A stretch of DNA of 64,000 nt from NCBI RefSeq assembly GCF_012030425.1, contig NZ_JAAUVN010000003.1, positions 1-64,000 on the forward strand, written 5' to 3'. Source of the stretch: Sphingobacterium sp. B16(2022) (GTDB taxonomy: Bacteria > Bacteroidota > Bacteroidia > Sphingobacteriales > Sphingobacteriaceae). The notes under the pieces were generated by a model. That model was not told the origin of the DNA, ran no database searches, and worked only from the letters and a program-made list of their open reading frames with translations. Within the stretch, counting starts at the first letter, position 1, and every line of letters starts with the position of its first letter. A program made the position numbers and the translations under genes. This document shows positions 56,348 through 64,000 of the stretch, one piece after another.

Positions 56348-57328
56348 ATGGAAGAGGATATTAAAAAAATTAGGAGGAGTAGCAATACCATTATTATCGT
56401 GACGAGCATATTATTATGCTTCATTGTTTTATCTGCTTATATGACAAATGCTTTAGCGCATAAATCTCCTGATAAAGAGTCTGAACAGAGCGAAATAATT
56501 AACCATGTTGATCAATTAAAACTGACACCTTATGCTGACAATGCCGAAGATAAAATGGCAAGCTATGGTGAAAAACTGATAAGGGAGACTTACAACTATT
56601 TTTATGAAAAAGATGGAAGTAAAATTGGTAATCATCTAGCCTGTACCAATTGCCACCTCAATGGCGGAACAAAATCATTTGCGGCTCCCTATGTAGGGCT
56701 TACAGGTGTTTTCCCGATTTACATTGGCAGAGAAGATAAAGTGGAATCACTAGAAGAGCGTATCAACGGTTGTTTTGAACGTAGCATGAACGGAAAAGCT
56801 ATTGATGTGAACAGTACCGAAATGAGGGCAATTGTTACCTATATTAAACATATCAGTAAAGATACGCCAATTGGAAAGCGAATTACTGGGCAGGGATTTG
56901 TCAAAGTGACCATTCCGGAAAGAGCTGCCGATCAAAAGAATGGAGCTACTGTCTTTCAACAGCATTGCCAAAGTTGCCATGGTACAAATGGAGAAGGCCA
57001 AAAACTTGCTGGAACTAAAGGATATCAATATCCACCTCTATGGGGAAATGATTCCTACAATGATGGTGCAGGAATGGCACGTATGTTAACAGCAATGAAA
57101 TTTATCAAAGCAAATATGCCTTTAGGTGCTACTCACGACAGTCCGATTTTAACAGATGAACAGGCATTTGATGTGGCTGCTTATATCAATTCTTTTTCTA
57201 GACCAATCAAAGCAAATAAGGAAAATGACTATCCTAACTTAGCAAAAAAACCAAAAGACTCACCTTATCCACCTTATAACGACGAGATAAGTGCAATACA
57301 ACATAAATTCGGTCCTTTTAATTTTTAA
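56348..57328 (+). CDS. TsdA-like dihaem c-type cytochrome (thiosulfate dehydrogenase family)
   Basis: The 326-residue protein has an N-terminal helix (about 13-33) serving as signal or anchor. Two haem sites follow: CTNCH (Cys99 to His103) in the SoxA/TsdA-type domain and CQSCH (Cys207 to His211). INGCFERSMNGKAI carries Cys142, which is where the unusual His/Cys haem ligand of TsdA lies. NMPLG (Met258) may ligate the second haem. TsdA interconverts thiosulfate and tetrathionate in the periplasm. The downstream DsrE-like and binding-protein genes begin 4 and 15 bp apart, making one operon. Direction of the reaction is not inferable. Confidence 0.85.
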   Translation: MEEDIKKIRRSSNTIIIVTSILLCFIVLSAYMTNALAHKSPDKESEQSEIINHVDQLKLTPYADNAEDKMASYGEKLIRETYNYFYEKDGSKIGNHLACTNCHLNGGTKSFAAPYVGLTGVFPIYIGREDKVESLEERINGCFERSMNGKAIDVNSTEMRAIVTYIKHISKDTPIGKRITGQGFVKVTIPERAADQKNGATVFQQHCQSCHGTNGEGQKLAGTKGYQYPPLWGNDSYNDGAGMARMLTAMKFIKANMPLGATHDSPILTDEQAFDVAAYINSFSRPIKANKENDYPNLAKKPKDSPYPPYNDEISAIQHKFGPFNF

Positions 57329-57331
57329 AAA

Positions 57332-57802
57332 ATGAATAAAACAATTATGATTATGATCCTTGCTATCTGTAGCATGGGTAAATTAGCGGCACAAACGCAA
57401 GAGGAAGCATTGGTGAAAAATGCGTCCTTTCAAGGAGCTGTTGCTGAAAAAAAATCGTATCATGCGATCTACCAATTGGATAGCAATGATCCAAAAACAA
57501 TTGAGAAAGCAATTCGCAACATCAACAATGTGTTGGACGATCCACGATTAAAAGGAAAATTAACGCTTGAACTGATTGCTTTTTCTGGTGGTACTGAGGC
57601 ATTTTTAAAAAGTACTTCTAAATATGAAGAACAGTTCAAAAAACTAATCGCAAGAGGGGTCCAAGTAGCACAATGTACCAACTCGTTAAAAGAACGTAAT
57701 CTGACCAAGGAACAACTGTTTGATTTCATCGGTTATGTTCCCAGCGGTAATGGTGAATTGGTGATCAGAGCTCATCAAGGCTGGACAATTGTTAAACCAT
57801 AA
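57332..57802 (+). CDS. Secreted DsrE-like protein
   Basis: This 156-residue protein has a signal peptide ending LAAQ, followed by a DsrE/F-like fold with the conserved Cys in GVQVAQCTNSLKERNL. DsrE-like proteins carry persulfide sulfur on that Cys or act as sulfur relay subunits. An exported form suggests work on sulfur species in the periplasm beside the TsdA-like cytochrome encoded 3 bp upstream. The catalytic role is not known. Confidence 0.85.
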   Translation: MNKTIMIMILAICSMGKLAAQTQEEALVKNASFQGAVAEKKSYHAIYQLDSNDPKTIEKAIRNINNVLDDPRLKGKLTLELIAFSGGTEAFLKSTSKYEEQFKKLIARGVQVAQCTNSLKERNLTKEQLFDFIGYVPSGNGELVIRAHQGWTIVKP

Positions 57803-57816
57803 TTTGAAAACAAGAC

Positions 57817-58728
57817 ATGCAAAAACTCGCTAAAACTATACTTGCTTTGTTACTTGGAACTTCATGTTCCTATGCACAAGATCATCAATTTCATCCTCCT
57901 TGGAATACCCCTCCTGAATCTGCTGTTAATTTTACGATCCCTGGAATTGACAACATCCCTGATCTTTATGGTGAAATTGAAAATCCACAATTGGTTATTT
58001 TCTTTGCCGGAAACCAGTTTATGGTTATCGATGATCTTATCAAAACTTTCAAGAAAGAACATCCACAGTACGAGCGCATATTTGTCGAAACATTACCTCC
58101 GGGAATACTGGCAAAACAAATTCAAGGTGGATCACTAACAATCGGCAATTTGAAGATTACGCACACGCCAGATATTTACACTGCGGGTCAAAGACGGATC
58201 ACAGAGATGGCTGACTATTTTGATCAGACTATTGCTTATGCAACCAACAAACTTACCTTAATGGTTCCAAAGGGTAATCCGAAAAACATCAAATCCTTGA
58301 AGGATTTAAAACGTAAGGATGTTCGTATCAGCATGCCGAATCCAGCTTGGGAAGGTGTTGGCGAGCAGATAAAAACCGCTTATCGCAAAGTTGGTGGAGA
58401 AGAACTCGTACATACCATTATGGAAGACAAGGTTGCAGATAAATCTACTTATCTCACTAAAATACATCATCGAGAGAGTCCACTTCGAATATTAGAAGGT
58501 CAAGCCGATGTTGCTCCAGTATGGTACTCAGAGGCATTTTTTCAAAAAATGATCAAACATCCGGTAGAAAGTATTACCATTCCGGATAATGAAAACATTA
58601 CGGCGAAATATATGGCTGGTAAATTGAAAAAATCTAAAAATAAACAAGCTGCTAGTGATTTTATGGCTTACCTCCAATCAGATTCTGCAAAAAACATTTA
58701 TAAAAAATATGGTTTTCAGGTAGATTAA
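57817..58728 (+). CDS. Orphan periplasmic substrate-binding protein (ModA/sulfate-binding fold)
   Basis: The 303-residue protein has a signal peptide ending SYAQ and a type 2 periplasmic binding fold. Segments MVPKGNPKNIKSLKDLKRKD, MPNPAWEGVGEQIKTAYRK and GQADVAPVWYSEAFF are like molybdate-, tungstate- or sulfate-type binders. No ABC permease or ATPase gene is adjacent, so it may sense or deliver an oxyanion rather than import it. It is 14 bp after the DsrE-like gene and ends the operon. The ligand is unknown; a sulfur oxyanion would fit the context. Confidence 0.82.
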   Translation: MQKLAKTILALLLGTSCSYAQDHQFHPPWNTPPESAVNFTIPGIDNIPDLYGEIENPQLVIFFAGNQFMVIDDLIKTFKKEHPQYERIFVETLPPGILAKQIQGGSLTIGNLKITHTPDIYTAGQRRITEMADYFDQTIAYATNKLTLMVPKGNPKNIKSLKDLKRKDVRISMPNPAWEGVGEQIKTAYRKVGGEELVHTIMEDKVADKSTYLTKIHHRESPLRILEGQADVAPVWYSEAFFQKMIKHPVESITIPDNENITAKYMAGKLKKSKNKQAASDFMAYLQSDSAKNIYKKYGFQVD

Positions 58729-58776
58729 GCTTTAGCATTGCCTAAATTTTGTTTCAGGTTTCTGCGTGGAAGAATC

Positions 58777-58831
58777 AAAAAAGTCTTTCCTTTTATACTC
58801 ATCGAAGAGGCAAATTGGAAGGGCTTTTTTT
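58777..58831 (+). terminator. Terminator after the binding-protein gene
   Basis: AAAAAAGTCTTTCC and GGAAGGGCTTTTTT pair over 14 bp with two G-T pairs and a 26-nt loop, ending in a T-run. Confidence 0.65.
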
Positions 58832-59021
58832 GTATTATGTGCATAAGCAACATTATGCTTAAAAAATTAGATTTTTACCTTATCAGCCAATTGAAAACTT
58901 TTGGATAAACAAATGGCGCGTATCAGTAATAACTAAGATTTTTAATTAAAAATAATGTCAAAAATGCTTAGATTATGGCATTATTATTACGAAAACCTAG
59001 TATATTAGCCCTCAATTTTAT

Positions 59022-59030
59022 TACATTTGC
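59022..59030 (+). promoter_or_regulatory. -7 element of the gltA promoter
   Basis: TACATTTGC matches TAnnTTTGC, 27 bp before the gltA ATG. A TTTG at the -33 position is not clear. Confidence 0.5.
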
Positions 59031-59057
59031 ATAAACACATGATAACATAAGAAGCTT

Positions 59058-60344
59058 ATGTCTGAAACAGCATCTATTATTTTAAATGGTTCGTCATACG
59101 AATTTCCAGTTATTACTGGTACAGAAAACGAAAAAGCAGTTGACATCTCTAAATTGAGAGATCAATCTGGATATATTACATTAGATCCAGGTTTTAAAAA
59201 CACTGGTGCAGCAAAAAGTGCTGTCACTTTCCTTGATGGTGAGACAGGTATTTTAAGATACCGTGGCTACCCTATCGAACAATTAGCGGAGAAATCAACT
59301 TTCTTGGAAGTTGCTTATTTATTGATATACGGAGACCTTCCAACAAAAGCAGTTTTAGAACAATTCAGAACGGACATCAAATCACAGATGATGATTCATG
59401 AAGACATGAAAAACTTCTTTGCAGGCTTTCCTTCAAAATCCCATCCAATGGGACAATTATCTTGTCTAGTTGGAGCTTTATCAGCATTTTACCCTGAATC
59501 TTTAGATCCAAATCCAACACCTGAAGAAGAAGACAAAACAATTATCAATTTATTGGCTAAAATGCCTACGATTGTTTCTTGGATTCAAAAGAAATCTTTA
59601 GGTCATCCTGTTGTATATCCTAAAACTAATTTAGGTTATATCGACAACTTCTTAAATATGATCTTTGGTGAAGTCAATCAGGATAAAACTTTTGATCCAG
59701 TTGTGATTGATGCAATGCATAAATTATTGATTTTGCATGCTGACCACGAACAGAACTGTTCGACTTCTACAGTACGTATTGTAGGTTCATCAAACGCAAA
59801 TTTATATGCTTCTATTTCTGCTGGTATCAATGCCCTTTGGGGACCGTTACATGGTGGAGCAAACCAAGCTGTAATTGAAATGCTTGAAGCGATCAAAAAT
59901 GATGGCGGAGATGCTGAAAAATATTTAGCGAAAGCAAAAGATAAAAATGATCCTTTCCGTTTGATGGGATTCGGTCACCGTGTCTATAAAAACTTCGATC
60001 CTCGTGCTAAAATCATTAAAAAAGCATGTGATGATATCTTAGAAAAATTAGGTGTTAATGATCCTGTTTTAGATATCGCTAAAAAATTAGAAGAAGCGGC
60101 ATTAAATGATCAATACTTCATCGATAGAAAATTATATCCAAATGTTGATTTCTACTCAGGTATTATTTACCGTGCATTAGGATTCAACTCGGAAATGTTT
60201 ACCGTATTATTTGCTTTAGGTCGTCTTCCGGGATGGATTGCACAATGGAAAGAAATGCGTGAAAACAAAGAACCTATCGGTCGTCCAAGACAAGTATATA
60301 CTGGTCCGACGGAACGTGATTATGTTGAAATAACACAACGTTAA
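59058..60344 (+). CDS. gltA: Citrate synthase
   Basis: Citrate synthase condenses oxaloacetate and acetyl-CoA at the entry of the TCA cycle. The 428-residue length matches the type II bacterial enzyme. Active-site regions are present: HADHEQNCSTSTVRIVGSS, GPLHGGANQAVIEML, FGHRVYKNFDPRAK and VDFYSGIIYRALGF. The gene has its own promoter and terminator and is followed by nuoH. Confidence 0.97.
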   Translation: MSETASIILNGSSYEFPVITGTENEKAVDISKLRDQSGYITLDPGFKNTGAAKSAVTFLDGETGILRYRGYPIEQLAEKSTFLEVAYLLIYGDLPTKAVLEQFRTDIKSQMMIHEDMKNFFAGFPSKSHPMGQLSCLVGALSAFYPESLDPNPTPEEEDKTIINLLAKMPTIVSWIQKKSLGHPVVYPKTNLGYIDNFLNMIFGEVNQDKTFDPVVIDAMHKLLILHADHEQNCSTSTVRIVGSSNANLYASISAGINALWGPLHGGANQAVIEMLEAIKNDGGDAEKYLAKAKDKNDPFRLMGFGHRVYKNFDPRAKIIKKACDDILEKLGVNDPVLDIAKKLEEAALNDQYFIDRKLYPNVDFYSGIIYRALGFNSEMFTVLFALGRLPGWIAQWKEMRENKEPIGRPRQVYTGPTERDYVEITQR

Positions 60345-60362
60345 TTCTTAAAATATTTTAAT

Positions 60363-60391
60363 AAAAAAGCATCTTTCGAGATGCTTTTTTT
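60363..60391 (+). terminator. Terminator after gltA
   Basis: AAAAAAGCATCT, a TTCG tetraloop and AGATGCTTTTTTT form a perfect stem with T-run 18 bp after the stop. Confidence 0.96.
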
Positions 60392-60463
60392 ATTTCCATA
60401 AACAAATGTCTATTAAACCAGTATATAATTTGTTTTTCCTTCTCTTAATTCATACCTTTTCAT

Positions 60464-60472
60464 TAAATTTGC
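60464..60472 (+). promoter_or_regulatory. -7 element ahead of nuoH
   Basis: TAAATTTGC matches TAnnTTTGC and is about 42 bp before the nuoH start. With the gltA terminator it suggests that nuoH begins a transcript. Confidence 0.5.
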
Positions 60473-60513
60473 CTACTAGAATTTCACTTATTAATAATCA
60501 TTACAAATAAGAA

Positions 60514-61587
60514 TTGTTAGATTTATTCATCCATATCCTTGTTCCTGTTGCTATATTCATGTTTATAGCAGTTTTTACGTTGTTTGCGGTATATGCGGAA
60601 CGTAAAATTGCAGGCTTTGTTCAAGATAGACTTGGTCCTATGGAAACGGGAAAATATGGATCTCTCCAGACCATAGCAGATATTTTAAAGCTACTACAAA
60701 AGGAATTGATTACTCCGCTACTAGCGGATAAAATTTTATTCCGCATGGCTCCTATTGTTATTTTCGTAGCTGTTTTCACGGGGTTTTCTGTTATGCCATG
60801 GTCTAAGGATTTTATCCCAGTCAATACACATACTGGCTTATTCCTAATTATGGCTATAGTCTCCATAGATGCTATTGGTATCTTAATGGCCGGTTGGGGT
60901 TCTAACAATAAATTTTCATTGCTTGGTTCTATGCGTGCAATTGCACAAATGGTTTCTTATGAAATTCCTGTAGGATTATCCTTGATCGCAGCCGTGATGC
61001 TTACGCAGACGCTAAATCTGAATGATATTGCGACGAATCAAGGTGTATTATCAACAGAAGAAATCAAGTTTTTAGGTATTTGGTCTATTAAAAATGTCGG
61101 TGGTATATTTGCCTGGAATATTTTTCAAGCCCCCCATATGATCGTCACCTATATTATATTTTTTATAGCGACTTTAGCAGAGTGTAACCGTGCTCCTTTT
61201 GATATTCCGGAAGCAGAATCAGAACTTGTTGGTGGCTTTCATACCGAATATGGGGGGATACAGTTTGCATTTTTATTTCTAGCTGAATATGCTATGATGT
61301 TTCTGGTATCCATGTTGGGTGTAGTTTTATTCTTAGGCGCTTGGAATACACCTCTTCCGAATATTGGCCCATTAAAACTGGCTGACTGGACAACAGGCTT
61401 TGGCTGGGGAATATTTTGGACTTTTTCCAAATCCCTCTTTTTAGTTGGGGTACAAATGTGGATCAGATGGACTTTACCGCGCTTACGTGCCGATCAACTG
61501 ATGAATTTATGCTGGAAGGTTTTAACACCTCTCGCGTTTTTATGTATGGCTATATCAGCGATCTGGAGAATTTTAGTAATTGTTTAA
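60514..61587 (+). CDS. nuoH: NADH-quinone oxidoreductase subunit H (NuoH)
   Basis: NuoH forms the quinone-entry membrane part of complex I. The 357-residue protein has eight helices and AERKIAGFVQDRLGPMETG, YEIPVGLSLIAAVM, AECNRAPFDIPEAESELVGG and GGIQFAFLFLAEYAMMF. The start is TTG at 60514; the first ATG (60559) would remove part of the first helix. It begins the visible nuo cluster. Confidence 0.95.
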   Translation: MLDLFIHILVPVAIFMFIAVFTLFAVYAERKIAGFVQDRLGPMETGKYGSLQTIADILKLLQKELITPLLADKILFRMAPIVIFVAVFTGFSVMPWSKDFIPVNTHTGLFLIMAIVSIDAIGILMAGWGSNNKFSLLGSMRAIAQMVSYEIPVGLSLIAAVMLTQTLNLNDIATNQGVLSTEEIKFLGIWSIKNVGGIFAWNIFQAPHMIVTYIIFFIATLAECNRAPFDIPEAESELVGGFHTEYGGIQFAFLFLAEYAMMFLVSMLGVVLFLGAWNTPLPNIGPLKLADWTTGFGWGIFWTFSKSLFLVGVQMWIRWTLPRLRADQLMNLCWKVLTPLAFLCMAISAIWRILVIV

Positions 61588-61602
61588 TTTGGTTAATTCG
61601 AT

Positions 61603-62166
61603 ATGATATTCAAAACGGCTTTTCATGCATTAACAACTGCTTTCAAGGGACTATCTTTGACAGTAAAGCATCTGTTTGGTGCTCGAAAGGCACGTCAAGA
61701 ACTGGATATTACAAAAGATAATTATTTTGATAAACAGGATGGTATTGCAACAGTGCAGTATCCGAAAGTCAAAATGCCCATTCCTGAAGTTGCGCGATAC
61801 CAGCTTGAAGTTGAGATCGACGACTGCATTGTCTGTGATTTATGTGCGAAGGCTTGTCCTGTAGATTGTATCGCAATTGAAGCGATCAAATCTCCGGAAG
61901 CAATCGGAAAAACTTCAGATGGTAGTGTCAAACGTCTTTACCCCGCTCAGTTTGATATTGACATGGCAAAGTGTATGTACTGTGGATTATGTACGGTTGT
62001 ATGTCCAACAGAATGTATCACGATGACAAATCAATATGACCGCAGTTCAACGAAATTAACGGATCTGATTTATGGATTTTCGGATATGACCGACGATCAA
62101 GTTGCGCAAAGAAAATCTGAATGGACCAAATTTCAAGCTGAAAAGGAGGCAGCAAAATCAAAATAA
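61603..62166 (+). CDS. nuoI: NADH-quinone oxidoreductase subunit I (NuoI)
   Basis: This 187-residue iron-sulfur protein links the peripheral arm to the quinone site of complex I. Two 4Fe-4S motifs are complete: CIVCDLCAKACPVDC and CMYCGLCTVVCPTEC. It starts 15 bp after nuoH and shares its stop's last A with the nuoJ ATG. Confidence 0.96.
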   Translation: MIFKTAFHALTTAFKGLSLTVKHLFGARKARQELDITKDNYFDKQDGIATVQYPKVKMPIPEVARYQLEVEIDDCIVCDLCAKACPVDCIAIEAIKSPEAIGKTSDGSVKRLYPAQFDIDMAKCMYCGLCTVVCPTECITMTNQYDRSSTKLTDLIYGFSDMTDDQVAQRKSEWTKFQAEKEAAKSK

Positions 62167-62714
62167 TGACTTTAGAGCTTTTTTTATTTTATGCTTTTGC
62201 ACTTTTAGCTGTAGGTTCTGCCTTATTAGTAGTAAGCTTAAAAAATATAGCACGCGCGCTATTTTTATTTTTTGTTGTTTTATTTGCTATGGCCGGACTT
62301 TACTTATTTGCTTTAGCAGACTTTGTTGCTATTACGCAAATCATGGTATATGTAGGCGGTGTATTAATCTTATTGCTTTTTGCATTTATGCTTTCTAACA
62401 AAGAGCTGTTGCAAGATTTACAGCAAACAACAGGTTCTTTATTCTCCCTACCGACATGGAAGGTGCTACCTGTTGCTCTCGCCTTTTTTGGAGTCATGAT
62501 TTTTGGCATTCTGGAATGGCAAGAATCTTTCCCAGCTTGGATGGCAACAGCTATCCAAAATAATACGGTTATCAAAAGTACAGACAATAATATCCATCAA
62601 TTAGGTATTAAGTTTATGACCCAGTACGTGCTTCCATTTGAAGTTATTTCCATCTTTTTGATGATGGCTTTGATCGGAGCATCACATCTTTCACGAAAGG
62701 ATTTACAAAAATGA
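62166..62714 (+). CDS. nuoJ: NADH-quinone oxidoreductase subunit J (NuoJ)
   Basis: The 182-residue membrane subunit has five helices, with MAGLYLFALADFVAITQIMV and YVGGVLILLLFAFMLSNKEL, the NuoJ core. It overlaps nuoI by 1 nt and nuoK by 4 nt, showing tight coupling. Confidence 0.93.
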   Translation: MTLELFLFYAFALLAVGSALLVVSLKNIARALFLFFVVLFAMAGLYLFALADFVAITQIMVYVGGVLILLLFAFMLSNKELLQDLQQTTGSLFSLPTWKVLPVALAFFGVMIFGILEWQESFPAWMATAIQNNTVIKSTDNNIHQLGIKFMTQYVLPFEVISIFLMMALIGASHLSRKDLQK

Positions 62715-63016
62715 TCACCTTAACACACTTTCTAGTTGTCTCGGCCTGTATTTTTTGTATTGGCCTATATGCTGTTCTTGCAAAGAAGAACGCCATTATG
62801 ATTTTAGTTGGCATTGAATTGATGATCAATGCGGCTATCCTCAATTTTGTAGCTTTCGGAAAGTATGATAAAATTAATTATGGGGGCCAAATATTTGCAC
62901 TGTTTGCCATCGTACTTGCTGCGGCTGCTGTTGCAGTTGGATTGGCCATCATTTTAAATGTATACCGACAATACAGAAGCATTAATCCGGATCAAATTCG
63001 TGAATTAAAAGACTAG
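62711..63016 (+). CDS. nuoK: NADH-quinone oxidoreductase subunit K (NuoK)
   Basis: This 101-residue subunit has three helices and the signature GLYAVLAKKNAIMILVGIEL MINAAILNFVAFGK region with the conserved Glu (written in two parts to show it spans a helix). It is an antiporter-like proton channel part of complex I. ATGA overlap with nuoJ. Confidence 0.95.
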   Translation: MITLTHFLVVSACIFCIGLYAVLAKKNAIMILVGIELMINAAILNFVAFGKYDKINYGGQIFALFAIVLAAAAVAVGLAIILNVYRQYRSINPDQIRELKD

Positions 63017-63018
63017 CA

Positions 63019-64000
63019 TTGAACTATTTATTTGACATATCACCCATTAATACAGCATTGTTTGCTTTGGCAATGCCTTTGCTGGCTTTTCTATATCAGG
63101 CTGTTGTTGGTAAAAAAGATCGATCTGGCCTTGTTGGTACAGCGGCGATCATTTTAAGCTTCATCTTTAGTTTATTTACATTTCTCGATGTCTGGAACGC
63201 AATGCCATTATCTTCTGAGATCAGATGGTTTACAATAGGAAATACAACTTTTACAGTTGGTCTATTGCTGAATAACCTCAGCTCTTTGATGCTACTATTA
63301 GTTTCGACAATAGCGGTTCCGGTGCATATTTATTCTAAATCATATATGCACGATGATACCGGCATACATCGTTATTGGATGTATCTCAGTCTATTTTGCT
63401 TCGCAATGCTCGGGCTTGTCATCATGAACAATTTACTGCTTATGTATGTGTTCTGGGAACTTGTCGGGTTTGCATCTTATCTATTAATTGGATTCTGGTA
63501 TACGAAGGATGCTGCCGTGCAAGCAAATAAGAAGGCTTTTTTAGTCAACCGAATCGGTGATTTGGGCTTCTTGATCGGCATAGCGATTGTCTACGCTCAA
63601 TTTGGATCCCTCAATCTGATCAATCTATTTGGAAATGATGGACTTATCGCTAATACTAGTATTGAAAACGGCCTATGGATATCTCCACACAATAGTATGG
63701 ATGCGATCTGGTTAACGATTACTGGCCTTGCATTTTTCTTAGGAGCGATGGCAAAATCAGCCCAATTTCCATTACATGTCTGGCTACCTGATGCTATGGA
63801 GGGACCTACATCTGTTTCATCTTTAATACATGCTGCGACCATGGTGGCTGCCGGTGTATTTTTAATGAGTACTTTATTTCCCTTATTCAACGAAACAGTC
63901 CTTTTGACTATTGCTATCATTGGTACCATCACTGCTACTACTGCTGCATATTTTGCTTTGGGACAATATGACATCAAAAAAATACTTGCTTTTTCGACAA
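63019..64000 (+). CDS. nuoL: NADH-quinone oxidoreductase subunit L (NuoL), 5' part, runs off the window
   Basis: The frame from TTG at 63019, 2 bp after the nuoK stop, stays open for 327 codons to the window end. It encodes NuoL: LLLMYVFWELVGFASYLLIG, KKAFLVNRIGDLGFLIGIAI, SAQFPLHVWLPDAMEGPTSV, SSLIHAATMVAAGVFL and FALGQYDIKKILAFST. These hold the proton-pump Glu (WELVG), Lys and His residues. No ATG is available near the 5' end, so TTG is the likely start. The 3' half is missing. Confidence 0.95.
   Translation, partial: MNYLFDISPINTALFALAMPLLAFLYQAVVGKKDRSGLVGTAAIILSFIFSLFTFLDVWNAMPLSSEIRWFTIGNTTFTVGLLLNNLSSLMLLLVSTIAVPVHIYSKSYMHDDTGIHRYWMYLSLFCFAMLGLVIMNNLLLMYVFWELVGFASYLLIGFWYTKDAAVQANKKAFLVNRIGDLGFLIGIAIVYAQFGSLNLINLFGNDGLIANTSIENGLWISPHNSMDAIWLTITGLAFFLGAMAKSAQFPLHVWLPDAMEGPTSVSSLIHAATMVAAGVFLMSTLFPLFNETVLLTIAIIGTITATTAAYFALGQYDIKKILAFST

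Larger units (their letters stand above)
58729..59057. other. Spacer between the binding-protein gene and gltA
   Basis: This 329-bp AT-rich region holds a terminator (58777-58831) and the gltA -7 element (59022-59030). Nothing else could be supported. Confidence 0.55.

Noticed and set aside
61416-61721. Plus-strand open frame overlapping the nuoH end and nuoI start
   Set aside because: It reads an alternative frame across two clear complex I genes.

Overview
The window reads as chromosomal DNA from a Bacteroidota bacterium of the Sphingobacteriaceae type, most likely Sphingobacterium or a close relative. The evidence is AT-rich DNA, promoters of the Bacteroidota form (TTTG, about 19 bp, TAnnTTTGC), few Shine-Dalgarno sites, typical family content (DUF2723, HU-CCDC81/SPOR protein, M56/BlaI pair, TonB machinery) and a soluble serine palmitoyltransferase of about 399 residues next to ceramide-type genes. 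No phage, insertion sequence, CRISPR array or rRNA was seen.

Layout. 1-1005 has no convincing gene but holds a perfect 56-bp palindrome (548-603). 1006-5419 (minus) is a five-gene sphingolipid operon: serine palmitoyltransferase, GNAT-like candidate ceramide synthase, candidate ceramide reductase, CDP-alcohol phosphotransferase and GtrA-like membrane protein. 5809-9350 holds smpB and an AraC regulator divergent from an aldehyde dehydrogenase plus DUF779 gene. 9393-15754 (minus) has a hotdog thioesterase, a membrane-anchored MutS-like ATPase, pcm, priA and a DUF423 gene. 15912-24531 (plus) has a large envelope protein, nrnA, a tandem pair of FKBP lipoproteins, tatD and ansA. A relic of the nrnA 3' end lies between the FKBP copies.

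24724-34115 (minus) is an envelope operon: TPR protein, beta-barrel protein, HU-CCDC81/SPOR protein, ExbB, ExbD, TonB-like protein and folC. Then come pyrRB, an APC permease, a GMC dehydrogenase with its small subunit, and a DUF2723 membrane protein. 43618-44216 carries two tRNA-Gln genes that differ by a compensatory acceptor-stem pair. 44340-52390 (plus) holds prs, rplY, pstSCAB behind a Pho-box-like repeat, pth and a GH20 hexosaminidase. 52461-54910 (minus) is an M56 sensor protease/BlaI pair in which the protease carries TonB-plug-like repeats. 55363-58728 (plus) is a LysR regulator with a TsdA-like dihaem cytochrome, a secreted DsrE-like protein and an orphan solute-binding protein. 59058-64000 is gltA followed by nuoHIJKL; nuoL runs off the window end.

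The least standard parts are the sphingolipid operon, the envelope operon, the M56/BlaI pair and the TsdA/DsrE/binding-protein cluster. All functions come from reading motifs and context; no database search was run.
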